Numbered from the stretch's first letter, positions 1 through 8,698 are shown. The stretch: 11,978 nt of DNA from Lentzea aerocolonigenes (GCF_000955955.1 NZ_JYJG01000138.1:1-11978); one strand, 5' to 3'. Translations and numbers: made by a program. The notes: generated from the letters alone by a model not told the origin.

Positions 1-17
1 ATGAAGGTTCCCTTCAT
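1..17 (-). terminator. Probable purH-operon terminator, cut by window edge
   Basis: A perfect 7-bp inverted repeat (ATGAAGG / CCTTCAT, 3-nt loop) begins 4 nt after the purH stop codon. Any T-rich tail would lie outside the window, so whether it is an intrinsic terminator cannot be judged. Its position right behind the last gene of the minus-strand operon makes termination the simplest reading. Confidence 0.5.
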
Positions 18-21
18 CGAG

Positions 22-1593
22 CTAGTGAGCGAAGTGGCGCGTGCCCGTGAGGTACAGGGTCACGCCGTGTTCCTCGGCCTTGGCGATCACCTCGGGGTCG
101 CGCACCGAACCACCGGGCTGCACGACCGCGCGCACACCGGCCTCCAGCAGCACCTCGAGACCGTCCGGGAACGGGAAGAACGCGTCGGACGCCGCGACGG
201 CACCCTTCGCGCGCTCACCCGCGCGCTTCACCGCGAGGTGCGACGAGTCGACCCGGTTGACCTGGCCCATGCCGACACCGACGGTGGCGCCGTTGTCCGC
301 CAGCAGGATCGCGTTCGACTTCACGGCGCGGATGGAACGCCACGCGAACTCGAGGTCCGCCAGCGTCTTCTCGTCCGCCGGCTTGCCGCACGCCAGCGTC
401 CAGTTCGCGGGCGAGTCACCGGCGGCGTCGATCGCGTCGCGCTGCTGCAGCAACAGGCCACCGGACACCGGACGCATCTCGGCACCACCACGTGCGGGCG
501 CCTCGGCCACGAGGATGCGCACGTTCTTCTTGCGCTGCAACACCTCCACCGCACCGTCCGCATAGGACGGAGCGATGATCACCTCAGTGAAGATCTCCGA
601 CACGAACTCGGCCATCTCCACGGTGACCTCGCGGTTGGCCGCGATGATGCCGCCGAACGCGCTGACCGGGTCGCACTCGTGCGCCTTGCGGTGCGCGTCC
701 GCGATGCTCACCTCGGACACCGCGATGCCGCACGGGTTCGCGTGCTTGATGATCGCGACGCAGGGCAGCTCGTGGTCCCACGCGGCACGCCAGGCGGCGT
801 CGCCGTCGAGGAAGTTGTTGTACGACATCTCCTTGCCGTGCAACTGCTTCGCCGACGCGAGACCCGTGCGGCCGTCGCCCTGCGTGTACAGAGCGGCGTG
901 CTGGTGCGGGTTCTCGCCGTAGCGCAGCACGTTCGACCGGTTCCAGGTCGCGCCGACCCAGCCCGGGAAGCCGCTGCCCTCGTCGTCGGGCGCCAGCACG
1001 TTGCCGATCCAGGACGCGACGGCCACGTCGTAGGAGGCGGTGTGCCGGTACGCGGCCGCGGCCAGCTGCTGCCGGTCGGCCAGGGTGAAGCCGCCCTCGC
1101 GGACGTTCTCCAGCACCCAGTCGTACCGCGCCGGGTCGACGACGACGGCGACGTTCGCGTGGTTCTTCGCCGACGCGCGGACCATCGCGGGGCCGCCGAT
1201 GTCGATCTGCTCCACGCAGTCGTCCGCGGAAGCACCGGACGCGACCGTCTGCGTGAACGGGTACAGGTTCACGACCAGCAGGTCGAACGGCGCGATGTCC
1301 ATCTCGCGCAGCTGCTGGACGTGCGACTCCTTGCGCAGGTCGGCCAGCAGCCCGGCGTGCACGCGCGGGTGCAGCGTCTTCACGCGGCCGTCGAGGCACT
1401 CGGGGAACCCGGTGACCTGCTCGACCGGCGTCACCGGGACGCCCGCGTCGGCCAGCACCTTCGCGGTGCCGCCGGTGGACACGATCTCGACTCCGGCCGC
1501 GTGCAGGCCGGTGGCCAGTTCCAGCAGGCCGGCCTTGTCGGAGACCCCGATCAGGGCCCGGCGTACCGGTCGCCTCTCGGCAGGAGTGGTCAC
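22..1593 (-). CDS. purH: Bifunctional AICAR transformylase / IMP cyclohydrolase PurH
   Basis: PurH catalyses the last two steps of de novo IMP synthesis in the cytoplasm: formyl transfer from 10-formyl-THF to AICAR, then ring closure of FAICAR to IMP. The protein is 523 aa, the normal length. The N-terminal cyclohydrolase (MGS-like) domain covers roughly residues 12-145, with the STGGT motif at 39-43 and VKTLHP at 71-76. The transformylase domain follows, with the KHANPCG signature at 283-289, which holds the catalytic Lys-His pair, and RYGENPHQ at 224-231. The GTG start overlaps the purN stop by 4 bp (GTGA), indicating translational coupling, and an AAGGTGA-type ribosome site lies just upstream. 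It is the last gene of the perM-purN-purH set. No defect is visible. Confidence 0.97.
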   Translation of the reverse strand: MTTPAERRPVRRALIGVSDKAGLLELATGLHAAGVEIVSTGGTAKVLADAGVPVTPVEQVTGFPECLDGRVKTLHPRVHAGLLADLRKESHVQQLREMDIAPFDLLVVNLYPFTQTVASGASADDCVEQIDIGGPAMVRASAKNHANVAVVVDPARYDWVLENVREGGFTLADRQQLAAAAYRHTASYDVAVASWIGNVLAPDDEGSGFPGWVGATWNRSNVLRYGENPHQHAALYTQGDGRTGLASAKQLHGKEMSYNNFLDGDAAWRAAWDHELPCVAIIKHANPCGIAVSEVSIADAHRKAHECDPVSAFGGIIAANREVTVEMAEFVSEIFTEVIIAPSYADGAVEVLQRKKNVRILVAEAPARGGAEMRPVSGGLLLQQRDAIDAAGDSPANWTLACGKPADEKTLADLEFAWRSIRAVKSNAILLADNGATVGVGMGQVNRVDSSHLAVKRAGERAKGAVAASDAFFPFPDGLEVLLEAGVRAVVQPGGSVRDPEVIAKAEEHGVTLYLTGTRHFAH

Positions 1594-2210
1594 GGGATGC
1601 TCACCTTTCGTCCGTTCACGGTGCAGCCCTCACGGGCCAGCCTGCCGACCGTCTCGACGAGCAGCCGGCGTTCGACGACCTTGATGCGTTCGTGCAGGGT
1701 CTCTTCGGTGTCATCGGGTTCGACGACAACCGCCTCCTGCGCGAGGATCGGCCCGGTGTCCACGCCGGCGTCGACCAGGTGCACGGTCGATCCGGTGACG
1801 TGCACGCCGTAGTCCAGGGCGTCCCGCACGCCGTGTGCGCCGGGGAACGCGGGCAGCAGCGCGGGGTGGGTGTTGATCATCCGGCCGCCGAAGCGCGCGA
1901 GGAACGCCGGGCCGATGATCTTCATGAAACCGGCGGACACCACGAGGTCGGGCTCGAAGGAAGCCACCGCCTCGGTCAGCGCGGCGTCCCAGGCGTCCCG
2001 GTCTGCGTGGTCGCGCAGCTTCACGGCGAAGTGCGGCACCCCGGCCCGTTCGGCGCGCTTGAGACCCTCGATGTTCTCGCGGTCGGCGCCGACCGCGACC
2101 ACCTCGATCGGGAGGTCCGAGGCGTCCAGCAACGCCTGCATGAGGGTTCCGGAACCGGAGACGAGTACGACGACGCGCGCCGGTGTGGGAAGCCGAAGTT
2201 CGGTGCTCAG
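1590..2210 (-). CDS. purN: Phosphoribosylglycinamide formyltransferase PurN, CTG start
   Basis: PurN transfers a formyl group from 10-formyl-THF to glycinamide ribonucleotide, the third step of purine synthesis. Numbered from the CTG start (206 aa), the phosphate loop SGSGTL is at 18-23, the catalytic INTHPALLP stretch at 112-120 (Asn113, His115) and the DTGPI motif with catalytic Asp at 151. The first ATG in frame (2141) would give 183 aa and remove the first beta strand plus the phosphate loop, both essential in this fold. Between an in-frame TAG at 2216-2214 and that ATG there is no ATG, GTG or TTG. A CTG at 2210-2208 lies 6 nt after a perfect AGGAG (2221-2217), so I take CTG as the start. 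The stop overlaps the purH GTG start (GTGA). The gene lies 52 bp after perM and is probably co-transcribed with it. Confidence 0.9.
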   Translation of the reverse strand: MSTELRLPTPARVVVLVSGSGTLMQALLDASDLPIEVVAVGADRENIEGLKRAERAGVPHFAVKLRDHADRDAWDAALTEAVASFEPDLVVSAGFMKIIGPAFLARFGGRMINTHPALLPAFPGAHGVRDALDYGVHVTGSTVHLVDAGVDTGPILAQEAVVVEPDDTEETLHERIKVVERRLLVETVGRLAREGCTVNGRKVSIP

Positions 2211-2216
2211 CGTCTA

Positions 2217-2221
2217 CTCCT
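2217..2221 (-). promoter_or_regulatory. Ribosome binding site that decides the purN CTG start
   Basis: The minus strand reads AGGAG here, 6 nt upstream of the CTG codon at 2210. It sits within the short perM-purN gap. No canonical start codon is available in the purN frame at a usable distance, so this site is the main evidence for initiation at CTG. Confidence 0.7.
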
Positions 2222-2262
2222 GGGCGTGGCGTGTTGTAGCAGCTCAGGGGCAGTTTAGGCCG

Positions 2263-3780
2263 TCACCGTTCCGGCTTGCCGTCCAGGTCCTCCTCGGGCT
2301 CCATGCCGAGCATCTCGTCGAACTCCGCGTCGAGGTCTTCCTCTTCTTCCTCAACGTCTTCCTCTTCGTCGGCGACGTCGTCCTGCTCGTCCGCGACGTC
2401 GTCCTCGAGCTCTTCTTCCTCGTCGTACTCGTCTTCGTCGTAGTAGTCGTCGTCCTCGAGGTCTTCCTCGACCTCGAACTCGTCCTCGTCCACCACTTCG
2501 AGCTGCTCGAACTGGTCGGTGAGCTCGTCGTCCTCGAACACGACGTCGGGGTCGACGGCCTCTTCTTCCTCGAAGTCCGGCTCGACGAACTCGGCGTCAC
2601 CGTCCGCCACGACCTTCGCGCGGGACCCGGCGAGCCACGCGACCAGGACGCCCGGCACCAGCACCCACACCGCCGTCATCAGCGCGAGCAGACCGGCGGG
2701 CACCGTCACGGGGTCGAACGCGCCGGACGCCAGCCGGCCACCGGCGGTCGCGGCGAGCACCAGGCAGCCCACGGCCGCGGTGATCGCGGCGACCAGCACC
2801 GCGCGGAACCGCGATGACGGCCGATCCGACACCTTGCGGCAGGTCCAGCCGACGAACGCGCCGATCAGCGCCGGGACCACCAGCACGACCGGGCTCCACA
2901 CGTGCTCGGTCTCCGGCATCGCGGCCAGCAACGGCACCGGCGGCACGTCACCACCGACGAACCGCATCGGCGAGATCTCGACCCCGCCCAGCGAGAACCC
3001 GGCACCCGCGACGTACGAGAAGCCCGCGATGATCGCGTTCGGGAGATAACCGAGGCACAGCAGGAACACGCCGAGGCCGACACCGACCGACGGACCCGCT
3101 CCGGCGAAGAGCCCGCTGGTCGTCGGCCACGAGATCGCGAGCCCGGCGCCCAGCGCCAACGCACCCGCGCTGATCAGCGCGAACAGTGCCATGAACCCGG
3201 AGCGCAGCCCGTGCAGCGCCACCGGGTCGAGCTTGTCGAAGACGATCTCGACCAGACCGCAGCGGCGGGCGACGCCGAACGTGGCGGCGATACCGGACAC
3301 GGCGGCACAGCCGAAGAACGCCACCGCGGGCGTGGCGCGCACGACGCCGTCGCCCATGATCAGCGCGATCGTGCCGCCGACGACCGCGTGCGCGCCGGCG
3401 ATGCTCAGCACGACCCCGCGGGCCTGGAGTGGTTCGTAGAGTCCGAGCCGGTCAGCGGCACCCGCGGCGGTGCGGGCGACGAGCAACATCAGCAACGCGG
3501 TGGGCAGCAACGGCAGCACACCGAGCTGACCCGCGTCGAAGCGCAACGGCACGTGGTGCGCGGCGAGCCACGCCGGTGCGGCCGCGCTGAGCACGCCCGC
3601 CGTGGAGAAGGCGGCGTACGTGGCGGTCGCGGAGATCAGCGCGAGCAGTGCCGCCACCGCCGCGTACCCGACGACCACCGACCCGACCGCGGCCGCGACG
3701 AGCACCCGCATGTGTTCGGAGCGCGAGAACTCCGGCGGGCGCACAGCGGTCACCTCGCGAGTCGCGTCGCGTGTCAGCAC
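2263..3780 (-). CDS. perM: PerM-like polytopic membrane protein (DUF6350) with acidic tail
   Basis: This resembles the actinobacterial DUF6350/PerM family; in M. tuberculosis PerM (Rv0955) is a membrane protein needed for persistence and linked to the divisome. The call rests on the membrane architecture and the position directly before purN-purH, as in mycobacteria. The first ~390 residues hold about 8-10 hydrophobic segments (for example near 27-55, 85-105, 125-145, 195-220, 235-265, 300-315, 330-350 and 362-388). From about 395 to the end is a hydrophilic tail in which 62 of 100 residues (401-500) are Asp or Glu and no Lys or Arg occurs between 392 and 503 (numbered from the upstream GTG at 3786). 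Two GTG codons could start it. The one at 3780 has GGAG 8 nt upstream (3792-3789) and is preferred; the one at 3786 has only 2 nt spacing. The stop is 52 bp before purN. Confidence 0.8.
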   Translation of the reverse strand: MLTRDATREVTAVRPPEFSRSEHMRVLVAAAVGSVVVGYAAVAALLALISATATYAAFSTAGVLSAAAPAWLAAHHVPLRFDAGQLGVLPLLPTALLMLLVARTAAGAADRLGLYEPLQARGVVLSIAGAHAVVGGTIALIMGDGVVRATPAVAFFGCAAVSGIAATFGVARRCGLVEIVFDKLDPVALHGLRSGFMALFALISAGALALGAGLAISWPTTSGLFAGAGPSVGVGLGVFLLCLGYLPNAIIAGFSYVAGAGFSLGGVEISPMRFVGGDVPPVPLLAAMPETEHVWSPVVLVVPALIGAFVGWTCRKVSDRPSSRFRAVLVAAITAAVGCLVLAATAGGRLASGAFDPVTVPAGLLALMTAVWVLVPGVLVAWLAGSRAKVVADGDAEFVEPDFEEEEAVDPDVVFEDDELTDQFEQLEVVDEDEFEVEEDLEDDDYYDEDEYDEEEELEDDVADEQDDVADEEEDVEEEEEDLDAEFDEMLGMEPEEDLDGKPER

Positions 3781-3843
3781 GGGCACTTCTCCACTGTGTC
3801 AGGCGGGCTGAGCCGTTCGGGTGAGGCACGCCGCACGCAAGAA

Positions 3844-3894
3844 GGGCGTCTGCAAGTACTGCCAACAGCGAGTTGGTGGTACTTGCAGACGCCC
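3844..3894 (-). terminator. Long hairpin after the DUF5336 gene, probable terminator
   Basis: Two 23-nt arms (3844-3866 and 3872-3894) flank a 5-nt loop, starting 12 bp past the stop of the DUF5336 gene. On the minus strand two central positions are C/A mismatches and the rest pair. The sequence after it on that strand begins TTCTTGCG, a weak T-rich tail. It separates the DUF5336 gene from perM. In plus-strand RNA the two mismatches become G-U wobbles, so the fold would be even better in that sense. Confidence 0.7.
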
Positions 3895-3906
3895 CGAGAA
3901 CCCTGC

Positions 3907-4617
3907 TTACTGCTGCGGACCGCCGAAGCCACCGGGCGGCGTGCCCGGTGCGCCGAACTGGCCGGGCTGCGGCATGAAGCTGGTCTGCTGCGGCGGCTGG
4001 CCCGGCTGCGCTGGCTGCTGCGGCTGCTGACCGAACTGCTGCTGACCGAACTGCGGCTGCTGCGGCGCCTGCTGCTGGGGTGCGCCGTGCTGAGGCTGGC
4101 CCTGCTGCGGGAACGCGCCGGACTGCGGGTTCCAGCCACCGGGCTGGCCCTGGCCGGGGTGACCGCCGTACGGGTTCGCGGGCTTCGGCTCGAACTTCAC
4201 GATGCCCTCGGCGAGCAAGAAGGTGAGCACGATGGCCGCGGTCTCGAGCAGCGCGACGATGAGCAGGACGATGTCGAGACCCTGCACCGACGGCGACTTG
4301 ATGATGCCCTGCAGCTGCAGGAGCATCTGCACGGCCGCCAGGACCGCGGCGACCGGGACGAAGCCCTTCGGGATGCTCGGCAGCACCGAAAGGCCTGCCA
4401 GCGCACCCGCGGCGAGCAGGTAGACGACGTTGCCGCTGCTGACGTCGTCCGCGAACGCGACGAGGTAGGCGACCAGGCCGAGACCCGCGCCGACCAGCGG
4501 GAGGATCAGGCTCAGGTTGATGTTGTTGGCGCCGGGAGCGCCGTGGGCCTGAGGTGGTGCCTGGTGCTGTGCCGGACCCGGCGGCTGCTGTTGGGGTGCG
4601 CCGTAAGGCACGGACAT
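3907..4617 (-). CDS. DUF5336-like four-helix membrane protein with Pro/Gln/Gly-rich tail
   Basis: The 236-aa protein has a short Pro/Gln/Ala-rich N-terminus (1-30), four hydrophobic segments (about 34-54, 63-80, 86-104 and 115-137), then the charged VKFEPKPANPYGG linker and a low-complexity tail from ~145 rich in Pro, Gln and Gly. This matches the layout of the actinobacterial DUF5336 proteins, including the M. tuberculosis neighbour Rv0954 (a 34-kDa-antigen-like membrane protein). Members lack a known enzymatic role; a link to the cell envelope or division site is an inference from the family and from adjacent perM. The ATG start is well supported by GGAGGAG at 4631-4625 with a 7-nt spacer. 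Hairpins on both sides suggest a single-gene transcript, with its promoter between 4618 and 4712. The repetitive tail is prone to length variation. Confidence 0.8.
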   Translation of the reverse strand: MSVPYGAPQQQPPGPAQHQAPPQAHGAPGANNINLSLILPLVGAGLGLVAYLVAFADDVSSGNVVYLLAAGALAGLSVLPSIPKGFVPVAAVLAAVQMLLQLQGIIKSPSVQGLDIVLLIVALLETAAIVLTFLLAEGIVKFEPKPANPYGGHPGQGQPGGWNPQSGAFPQQGQPQHGAPQQQAPQQPQFGQQQFGQQPQQPAQPGQPPQQTSFMPQPGQFGAPGTPPGGFGGPQQ

Positions 4618-4712
4618 GTCAGGTCTCCTCCAACCGAGTGATGCTGCAAAACGCTACTTGACGCACATGCTCAGACGATGACCGGATCATGCCGGTTCCG
4701 CCAGACGAGCGA

Positions 4713-4747
4713 GGGCCGGACCCCGAAAGTACTCCGGTGTCCGGCCC
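4713..4747 (-). terminator. sucCD terminator hairpin
   Basis: Two 13-nt arms (4713-4725 and 4735-4747) pair with one mismatch around a 9-nt loop, beginning about 25 bp past the sucD stop. The stem is very GC-rich with no strong T-tail, typical for actinobacterial terminators. Confidence 0.65.
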
Positions 4748-4772
4748 GCGTGTGCAGCTCTGCGAACTCTGA

Positions 4773-5660
4773 TCAGAGCGCGTTCATGATCTCGCGCATC
4801 AGAGCGGCGGTCTCGGACGGCGTCTTGCCGACCTTGACGCCGGCGGCCTCGAGGGCCTCCTTCTTCGCCTGCGCGGTGCCCGCCGAGCCCGAGACGATGG
4901 CGCCGGCGTGGCCCATGGTCTTGCCCTCGGGAGCGGTGAAGCCCGCGACGTAGCCGACGACCGGCTTGGTCACGTTCTCCTTGATGTACGCCGCGGCGCG
5001 CTCCTCGGCGTCGCCACCGATCTCACCGATCATCACGATCGCGACGGTCTCGTCGTCGGCCTGGAAGGCCTCGAGAGCGTCGATGTGCGTGGTGCCGATG
5101 ATCGGGTCGCCACCGATGCCGATCGCGGTGGAGAAGCCGAAGTCCTTCAGCTCGTGCATCATCTGGTAGGTCAGGGTGCCGGACTTCGACACCAGACCGA
5201 TCTTGCCGCTGCCCGCGATGTTCGCGGGGATGATGCCGGCGTTCGACTTGCCGGGGCTGATGATGCCGGGGCAGTTCGGGCCGATGATGCGGGTCTTGTT
5301 GCCCGTCGCGACGGCGTGCGCCCAGAAGTAGGCGGTGTCGTGCACCGGGATGCCCTCGGTGATGACGACCGCCAGGCCGATCTCGGCGTCGATCGCCTCG
5401 ACCACGGCGGCCTTCGAGAAGGCCGGCGGGACGAAGATCACGGTCACGTTCGCGCCGGTGGCCTCCATGGCCTCCTTGACGGTGCCGAAGACCGGGAGCA
5501 CGGTGCCGTCGAAGTCGACCTTCTCGCCGGCCTTGCGCGGGTTCACGCCACCGACGATGTTCGTGCCGGACGCGAGCATGCGCTTGGTGTGCTTGGTGCC
5601 CTCGGCACCGGTCATGCCCTGGACGATGACCTTGCTGTTCTCGTTGAGGAAGATAGCCAT
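4773..5660 (-). CDS. sucD: Succinyl-CoA synthetase alpha subunit (ADP/GDP-forming)
   Basis: SucD forms the catalytic dimer with SucC and converts succinyl-CoA, phosphate and NDP to succinate, CoA and NTP in the TCA cycle. The 295-aa length is normal. The N-terminal CoA-binding Rossmann domain carries the [10 protein letters not shown] loop near 13-22. GPNCPGI is at 127-133, SKSGTLTY at 158-165, and the phosphorylated active-site His is in GHAGAI (His251). The ATG lies 5 bp after the sucC stop. No strong ribosome site precedes it beyond a G-run, so translation is probably coupled to sucC. No defects are visible. Confidence 0.97.
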   Translation of the reverse strand: MAIFLNENSKVIVQGMTGAEGTKHTKRMLASGTNIVGGVNPRKAGEKVDFDGTVLPVFGTVKEAMEATGANVTVIFVPPAFSKAAVVEAIDAEIGLAVVITEGIPVHDTAYFWAHAVATGNKTRIIGPNCPGIISPGKSNAGIIPANIAGSGKIGLVSKSGTLTYQMMHELKDFGFSTAIGIGGDPIIGTTHIDALEAFQADDETVAIVMIGEIGGDAEERAAAYIKENVTKPVVGYVAGFTAPEGKTMGHAGAIVSGSAGTAQAKKEALEAAGVKVGKTPSETAALMREIMNAL

Positions 5661-5665
5661 CTGAC

Positions 5666-6832
5666 TCAGACCCCCGCAGCCGCGAGCTCGGCGGCCTTGG
5701 CGGCCGCGTTGTCCATCGTGTCGACAACGGTCACCAGCGGGTGGTTGGCCTCGGCGAGAATCGCGCGGCCCTCCTCCACGTTGTTGCCGTCGAGGCGGAC
5801 GACGAGCGGCTTGGTGGCCGAGTCGCCGAGGATCTCCAGCGCCTTCACGATGCCGTTGGCGACGGCGTCGCAGGCGGTGATGCCACCGAAGACGTTGACG
5901 AACACCGAACGCACGGCCTCGTCGCCGAGGATGACGTCCAGGCCGTTCGCCATGACCTCGGCGGACGCGCCGCCGCCGATGTCGAGGAAGTTCGCGGGCT
6001 TCACGCCGTACTGCTCACCGGCGTACGCCACGACGTCCAGCGTGGACATCACGAGACCGGCGCCGTTGCCGATGATGCCGACCTCGCCGTCGAGCTTGAC
6101 GTAGTTGAGGCCCTTCTCCTTGGCCTTGGCCTCGAGAGGGTTCTCCGCCGCCTTGTCGACCAGCTCGGCGTGGGCCGGGTGGCGGAAGCCGGCGTTCTCG
6201 TCCAGCGTGACCTTGCCGTCGAGCGCGACGATCTTGTCCTGCGGGTCGCGGACCAGCGGGTTGACCTCGACGAGCGTGGCGTCCTCGGAGACGAAGGTCT
6301 CCCAGAGCTTCACGATGGTGTCGACGACCTGGTCCTTCACCTCGGCCGGGAAGTTCGCCGCGTCGGCGATCTCCTCGGCCTTGGCCGCGTCGACACCCTT
6401 GATGGCGTCGATGTGGATCTTCGCGAGGGCCTCGGGCTTGGTGGCCGCGACCTCCTCGATGTCCATGCCGCCCTCAACACTCGCCATGGCGAGGAAGGTG
6501 CGGTTCGCACGGTCGAGGAGGAAGGAGAAGTAGTACTCCTCCGCGATGTCCGAGGCAGGCGTCACCAGCACGCGGTGAACGATGTGCCCCTTGATGTCCA
6601 GGCCGAGGATGGCGGTCGCCTTCTCCTCGGTCTCCTCGGCGGTGGAAGCGAGCTTCACACCACCGGCCTTGCCGCGGCCGCCGGTCTTGACCTGGGCCTT
6701 GACGACGACCGGCTGGCCGAACTTCGCGGCGATGGCCTTGGCGTCGGCGGGGTTGGTGGCCACATCGCCCGGCAGTACCGGGACGCCGTGGGCGGCGAAG
6801 AGATCCTTCGCCTGGTACTCGTACAGGTCCAC
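5666..6832 (-). CDS. sucC: Succinyl-CoA synthetase beta subunit (ADP-forming)
   Basis: SucC is the ATP-grasp subunit that binds the nucleotide and pairs with SucD. The 388-aa protein has the [19 protein letters not shown] start typical of the family, the nucleotide-binding lysine/glycine loop ([15 protein letters not shown], 45-59), the metal-site VEVNPL at 188-193, GNGAGLVM at 256-263 and GGITACD at 317-323. The GTG start is backed by AGGAG at 6843-6839 with a 6-nt spacer. It is the first gene of a two-gene sucC-sucD operon; the ~185-bp upstream gap should contain the promoter and holds repeated sequence described separately. Confidence 0.97.
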   Translation of the reverse strand: MDLYEYQAKDLFAAHGVPVLPGDVATNPADAKAIAAKFGQPVVVKAQVKTGGRGKAGGVKLASTAEETEEKATAILGLDIKGHIVHRVLVTPASDIAEEYYFSFLLDRANRTFLAMASVEGGMDIEEVAATKPEALAKIHIDAIKGVDAAKAEEIADAANFPAEVKDQVVDTIVKLWETFVSEDATLVEVNPLVRDPQDKIVALDGKVTLDENAGFRHPAHAELVDKAAENPLEAKAKEKGLNYVKLDGEVGIIGNGAGLVMSTLDVVAYAGEQYGVKPANFLDIGGGASAEVMANGLDVILGDEAVRSVFVNVFGGITACDAVANGIVKALEILGDSATKPLVVRLDGNNVEEGRAILAEANHPLVTVVDTMDNAAAKAAELAAAGV

Positions 6833-6959
6833 TCGGGTCTCCTGCGACGTCGGTGTCGGAACACCGCGCCTGGGTGGTCCTCAAGGGGCCAAGCGAACCC
6901 ACTTGACGCGGCTGGGCCCAGACACTATCGAGCTGCAGGTACTGCTCGCACGCCACCGT

Positions 6960-6994
6960 CGGTGAGGTCGGTCTCAACAGCGGTGAGGTCGATC
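6960..6994. repeat. 21-bp-phased direct repeat upstream of sucC
   Basis: Two near-identical 14-mers, CGGTGAGGTCGGTC (6960-6973) and CGGTGAGGTCGATC (6981-6994), differ at one base and start 21 bp apart, two helical turns. They lie about 130-160 bp upstream of the sucC start. Such phasing suits a tandem-bound regulator, but no known operator was recognised. The second copy overlaps the neighbouring palindrome. Confidence 0.35.
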
Positions 6995-7014
6995 ACGCGT
7001 ACGCGCGGTCGACC
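6987..7014 (-). terminator. 28-bp near-palindrome, probable terminator of the membrane-protein gene
   Basis: The 28-bp element starts 4 bp past the stop of the membrane-protein gene. Of its 14 paired positions on the minus strand, 12 are Watson-Crick, one is a G-T wobble and one is a C/A mismatch; the centre would form a small loop. No T-tract follows. Termination between that gene and sucC is the likely role, although a protein-binding operator is also possible. Confidence 0.5.
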
Positions 7015-7018
7015 ACAT

Positions 7019-8698
7019 TCAGCGGGTCGCGCGAGCCCCCGTCAAACCCGCCGCGACGAGCAACGCCACCACCGCCGCCAGCGCCAGCCAGGTGCCGGGA
7101 GCCGCCACCGCGCCTTCGACGCGACTGCCCGTCAACGGCAGCTCGAGCGCGCGCACGCCCATCAACAGCGCGGCGCCCACGAGCGTGGCGGCAGCACGGG
7201 CGGGCCTCGACCGGACCGCGGCCACGAGGAGGCCGATCACCGCGACGAGGCACGCGACGAGCATCCAGGACATTGACGCGTCGGTACCCGGCACCAGCGT
7301 CGGCGCTGTGTAGTCGGCACCCCGCATGGTCGGCAACGCGAAAGCACCCGCCGCGAAGAGCCCGGCCAGCAGCACCGCGCCCAGCTCGGCCACCGGGAGC
7401 TGCTCCCGCTTGCCCGTGCCGTCGTTCTCCCGCTCGACGGCACCGCCGAGGAGGACGAAGAACAGTGCCAGCAAGCCGATCGGGAGCTCGACGACCATCA
7501 GCCAGAAGCCGGCACCCGGCTGGGCGATGCCCGACTGGCTGGCCGCCACCACCGAAGCAGTCGCACCGGCGGCGGCGAGCTGCATCGCGACGTAGCCGCC
7601 GGGCAGGGCCGGGCGGACGGTCGCGGCGGCGGCCGGGACCAGCAACAGCACACCCAGCACCGCGACCGCGATCCCGGCAGGCCAGAGGAGGTTCGCCGAG
7701 GCCAGTTCCGGCGCCGCACCCCCGGTGCTGAGCACGAGCTGCGGCAGCAGCCCGCCGGCGACCGTCGCGACGGCGGAGACGATGAAGAGGACTCCTGCGG
7801 TCACGTGGATGCGCCGCAGCGACGGCAGCACGCGGTCGCGCGTCTCGTCACGCCTGCTGAGCACCATCCGGACCAGACGGGCGAGCAGCGGCAAGGCGGG
7901 CAGGAAGAGCGCGGCGATCAGCACGAGCATCGAACCCGAGGAGATCCCGAGGCCGGGCGCGACGGTTCCCGCAGCCAGCCACGGCACCACCACGGCCAGC
8001 AGGGCGAGCGTGACGCCGTACGTGCCGCCTTCGCGGGTGTCCGGGTCGGGCGAACTGGCGGCCAGGGCGGTGGCGAGCGGCGCGGCCAGGGCGACCAGCA
8101 GGCCGCCGGTCAGCCCGAGCGCGGGCAGGTCCCACGGCGCGCGGTCGAGCTGGAACGCGTCCGCCGAGCTGAACGGCTTGCCCAGCAACCCGACCGCGGC
8201 GAAGGCGGCGATCAGCATCGGGAAGCCCATGAACTTCGCGGGTTCGGACTCGTCCGCGGGCATTCCTGCCCGGCCGGACGAGAGCACGCCGGCCGCGATG
8301 ACCAGCACGTGCCCGGCGATGAGCAGCCACAGCCCCGCTGACGGCGTGACCGCGACGAGGGTGGCCGGACGGAAGAGCTCAGGCCGTGCCACGGACATCG
8401 GGGCGAACGCGATCTGGAGGTCGCTCAACAGCCGTCCGACCGCGAACACGCCGAGCGCGGCGATCAGCGCCGCCGCGATGAAGGGCTTGCCGCGGAACAA
8501 CAGCGCACCCGCGACGGCGGGCGGCAGCAGCGCCAGGACGGCGAGCAACGGCCACGACGTGTAGGCGGGTTCCGCGCCGTTGACCACGCCGATCAGCGGG
8601 CCCGCGGCGGCGAGGAGACCGCCCGCTGCGGCGAGCGCCCACGAGGTGCGCAGGCGCGCGGCGGCCGGGGTCTGGTTCTCGAGCTCGGTTCGAGTCAT
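7019..8698 (-). CDS. Unrecognised polytopic membrane protein, about 14-16 helices
   Basis: I do not recognise this 559-aa protein. It is almost entirely hydrophobic Ala/Leu/Val/Gly-rich segments, about 14-16 in number, with short polar links. Notable polar stretches are a loop ending VERENDGTGKREQLPVAE in the last third and a LSRRDETRDRVLPSLRRIH linker near the middle, both probably cytoplasmic by the positive-inside rule. There is no signal peptide, and no transporter or enzyme signature was recognised. ATG at 8698 is preferred; a GTG 42 bp upstream (8740) has a GAGG directly abutting it, too close to work. The ATG itself has only a weak AGG upstream. The gene is divergent from the hydrolase gene, with a gap of about 110-135 bp. 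Its stop is followed at once by a palindrome, so it is probably transcribed alone. Confidence 0.8.
   Translation of the reverse strand: MTRTELENQTPAAARLRTSWALAAAGGLLAAAGPLIGVVNGAEPAYTSWPLLAVLALLPPAVAGALLFRGKPFIAAALIAALGVFAVGRLLSDLQIAFAPMSVARPELFRPATLVAVTPSAGLWLLIAGHVLVIAAGVLSSGRAGMPADESEPAKFMGFPMLIAAFAAVGLLGKPFSSADAFQLDRAPWDLPALGLTGGLLVALAAPLATALAASSPDPDTREGGTYGVTLALLAVVVPWLAAGTVAPGLGISSGSMLVLIAALFLPALPLLARLVRMVLSRRDETRDRVLPSLRRIHVTAGVLFIVSAVATVAGGLLPQLVLSTGGAAPELASANLLWPAGIAVAVLGVLLLVPAAAATVRPALPGGYVAMQLAAAGATASVVAASQSGIAQPGAGFWLMVVELPIGLLALFFVLLGGAVERENDGTGKREQLPVAELGAVLLAGLFAAGAFALPTMRGADYTAPTLVPGTDASMSWMLVACLVAVIGLLVAAVRSRPARAAATLVGAALLMGVRALELPLTGSRVEGAVAAPGTWLALAAVVALLVAAGLTGARATR

Noticed and set aside
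1..1812. 603-codon plus-strand open frame opposite purH/purN
   Set aside because: It is antisense to clear purH and purN genes; the Arg/His/Val-rich product is typical of GC-rich shadow frames and has no motif.
3821..4030. Short plus-strand frame resembling a zinc ribbon (VCKYCQQRVGGTC)
   Set aside because: The cysteine pattern is produced by translating the inverted repeat 3844-3894 and the antisense of a Gln/Pro/Gly-rich tail.
2902..4641. 579-codon plus-strand open frame opposite perM and the DUF5336 gene
   Set aside because: Composition is a shadow of the opposite genes, and it runs through the intergenic hairpin without domain-like sequence.
5741..7276. 511-codon plus-strand open frame opposite sucC
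   Set aside because: Antisense shadow of sucC with Asp/Val/Leu/Arg-rich low-information sequence.
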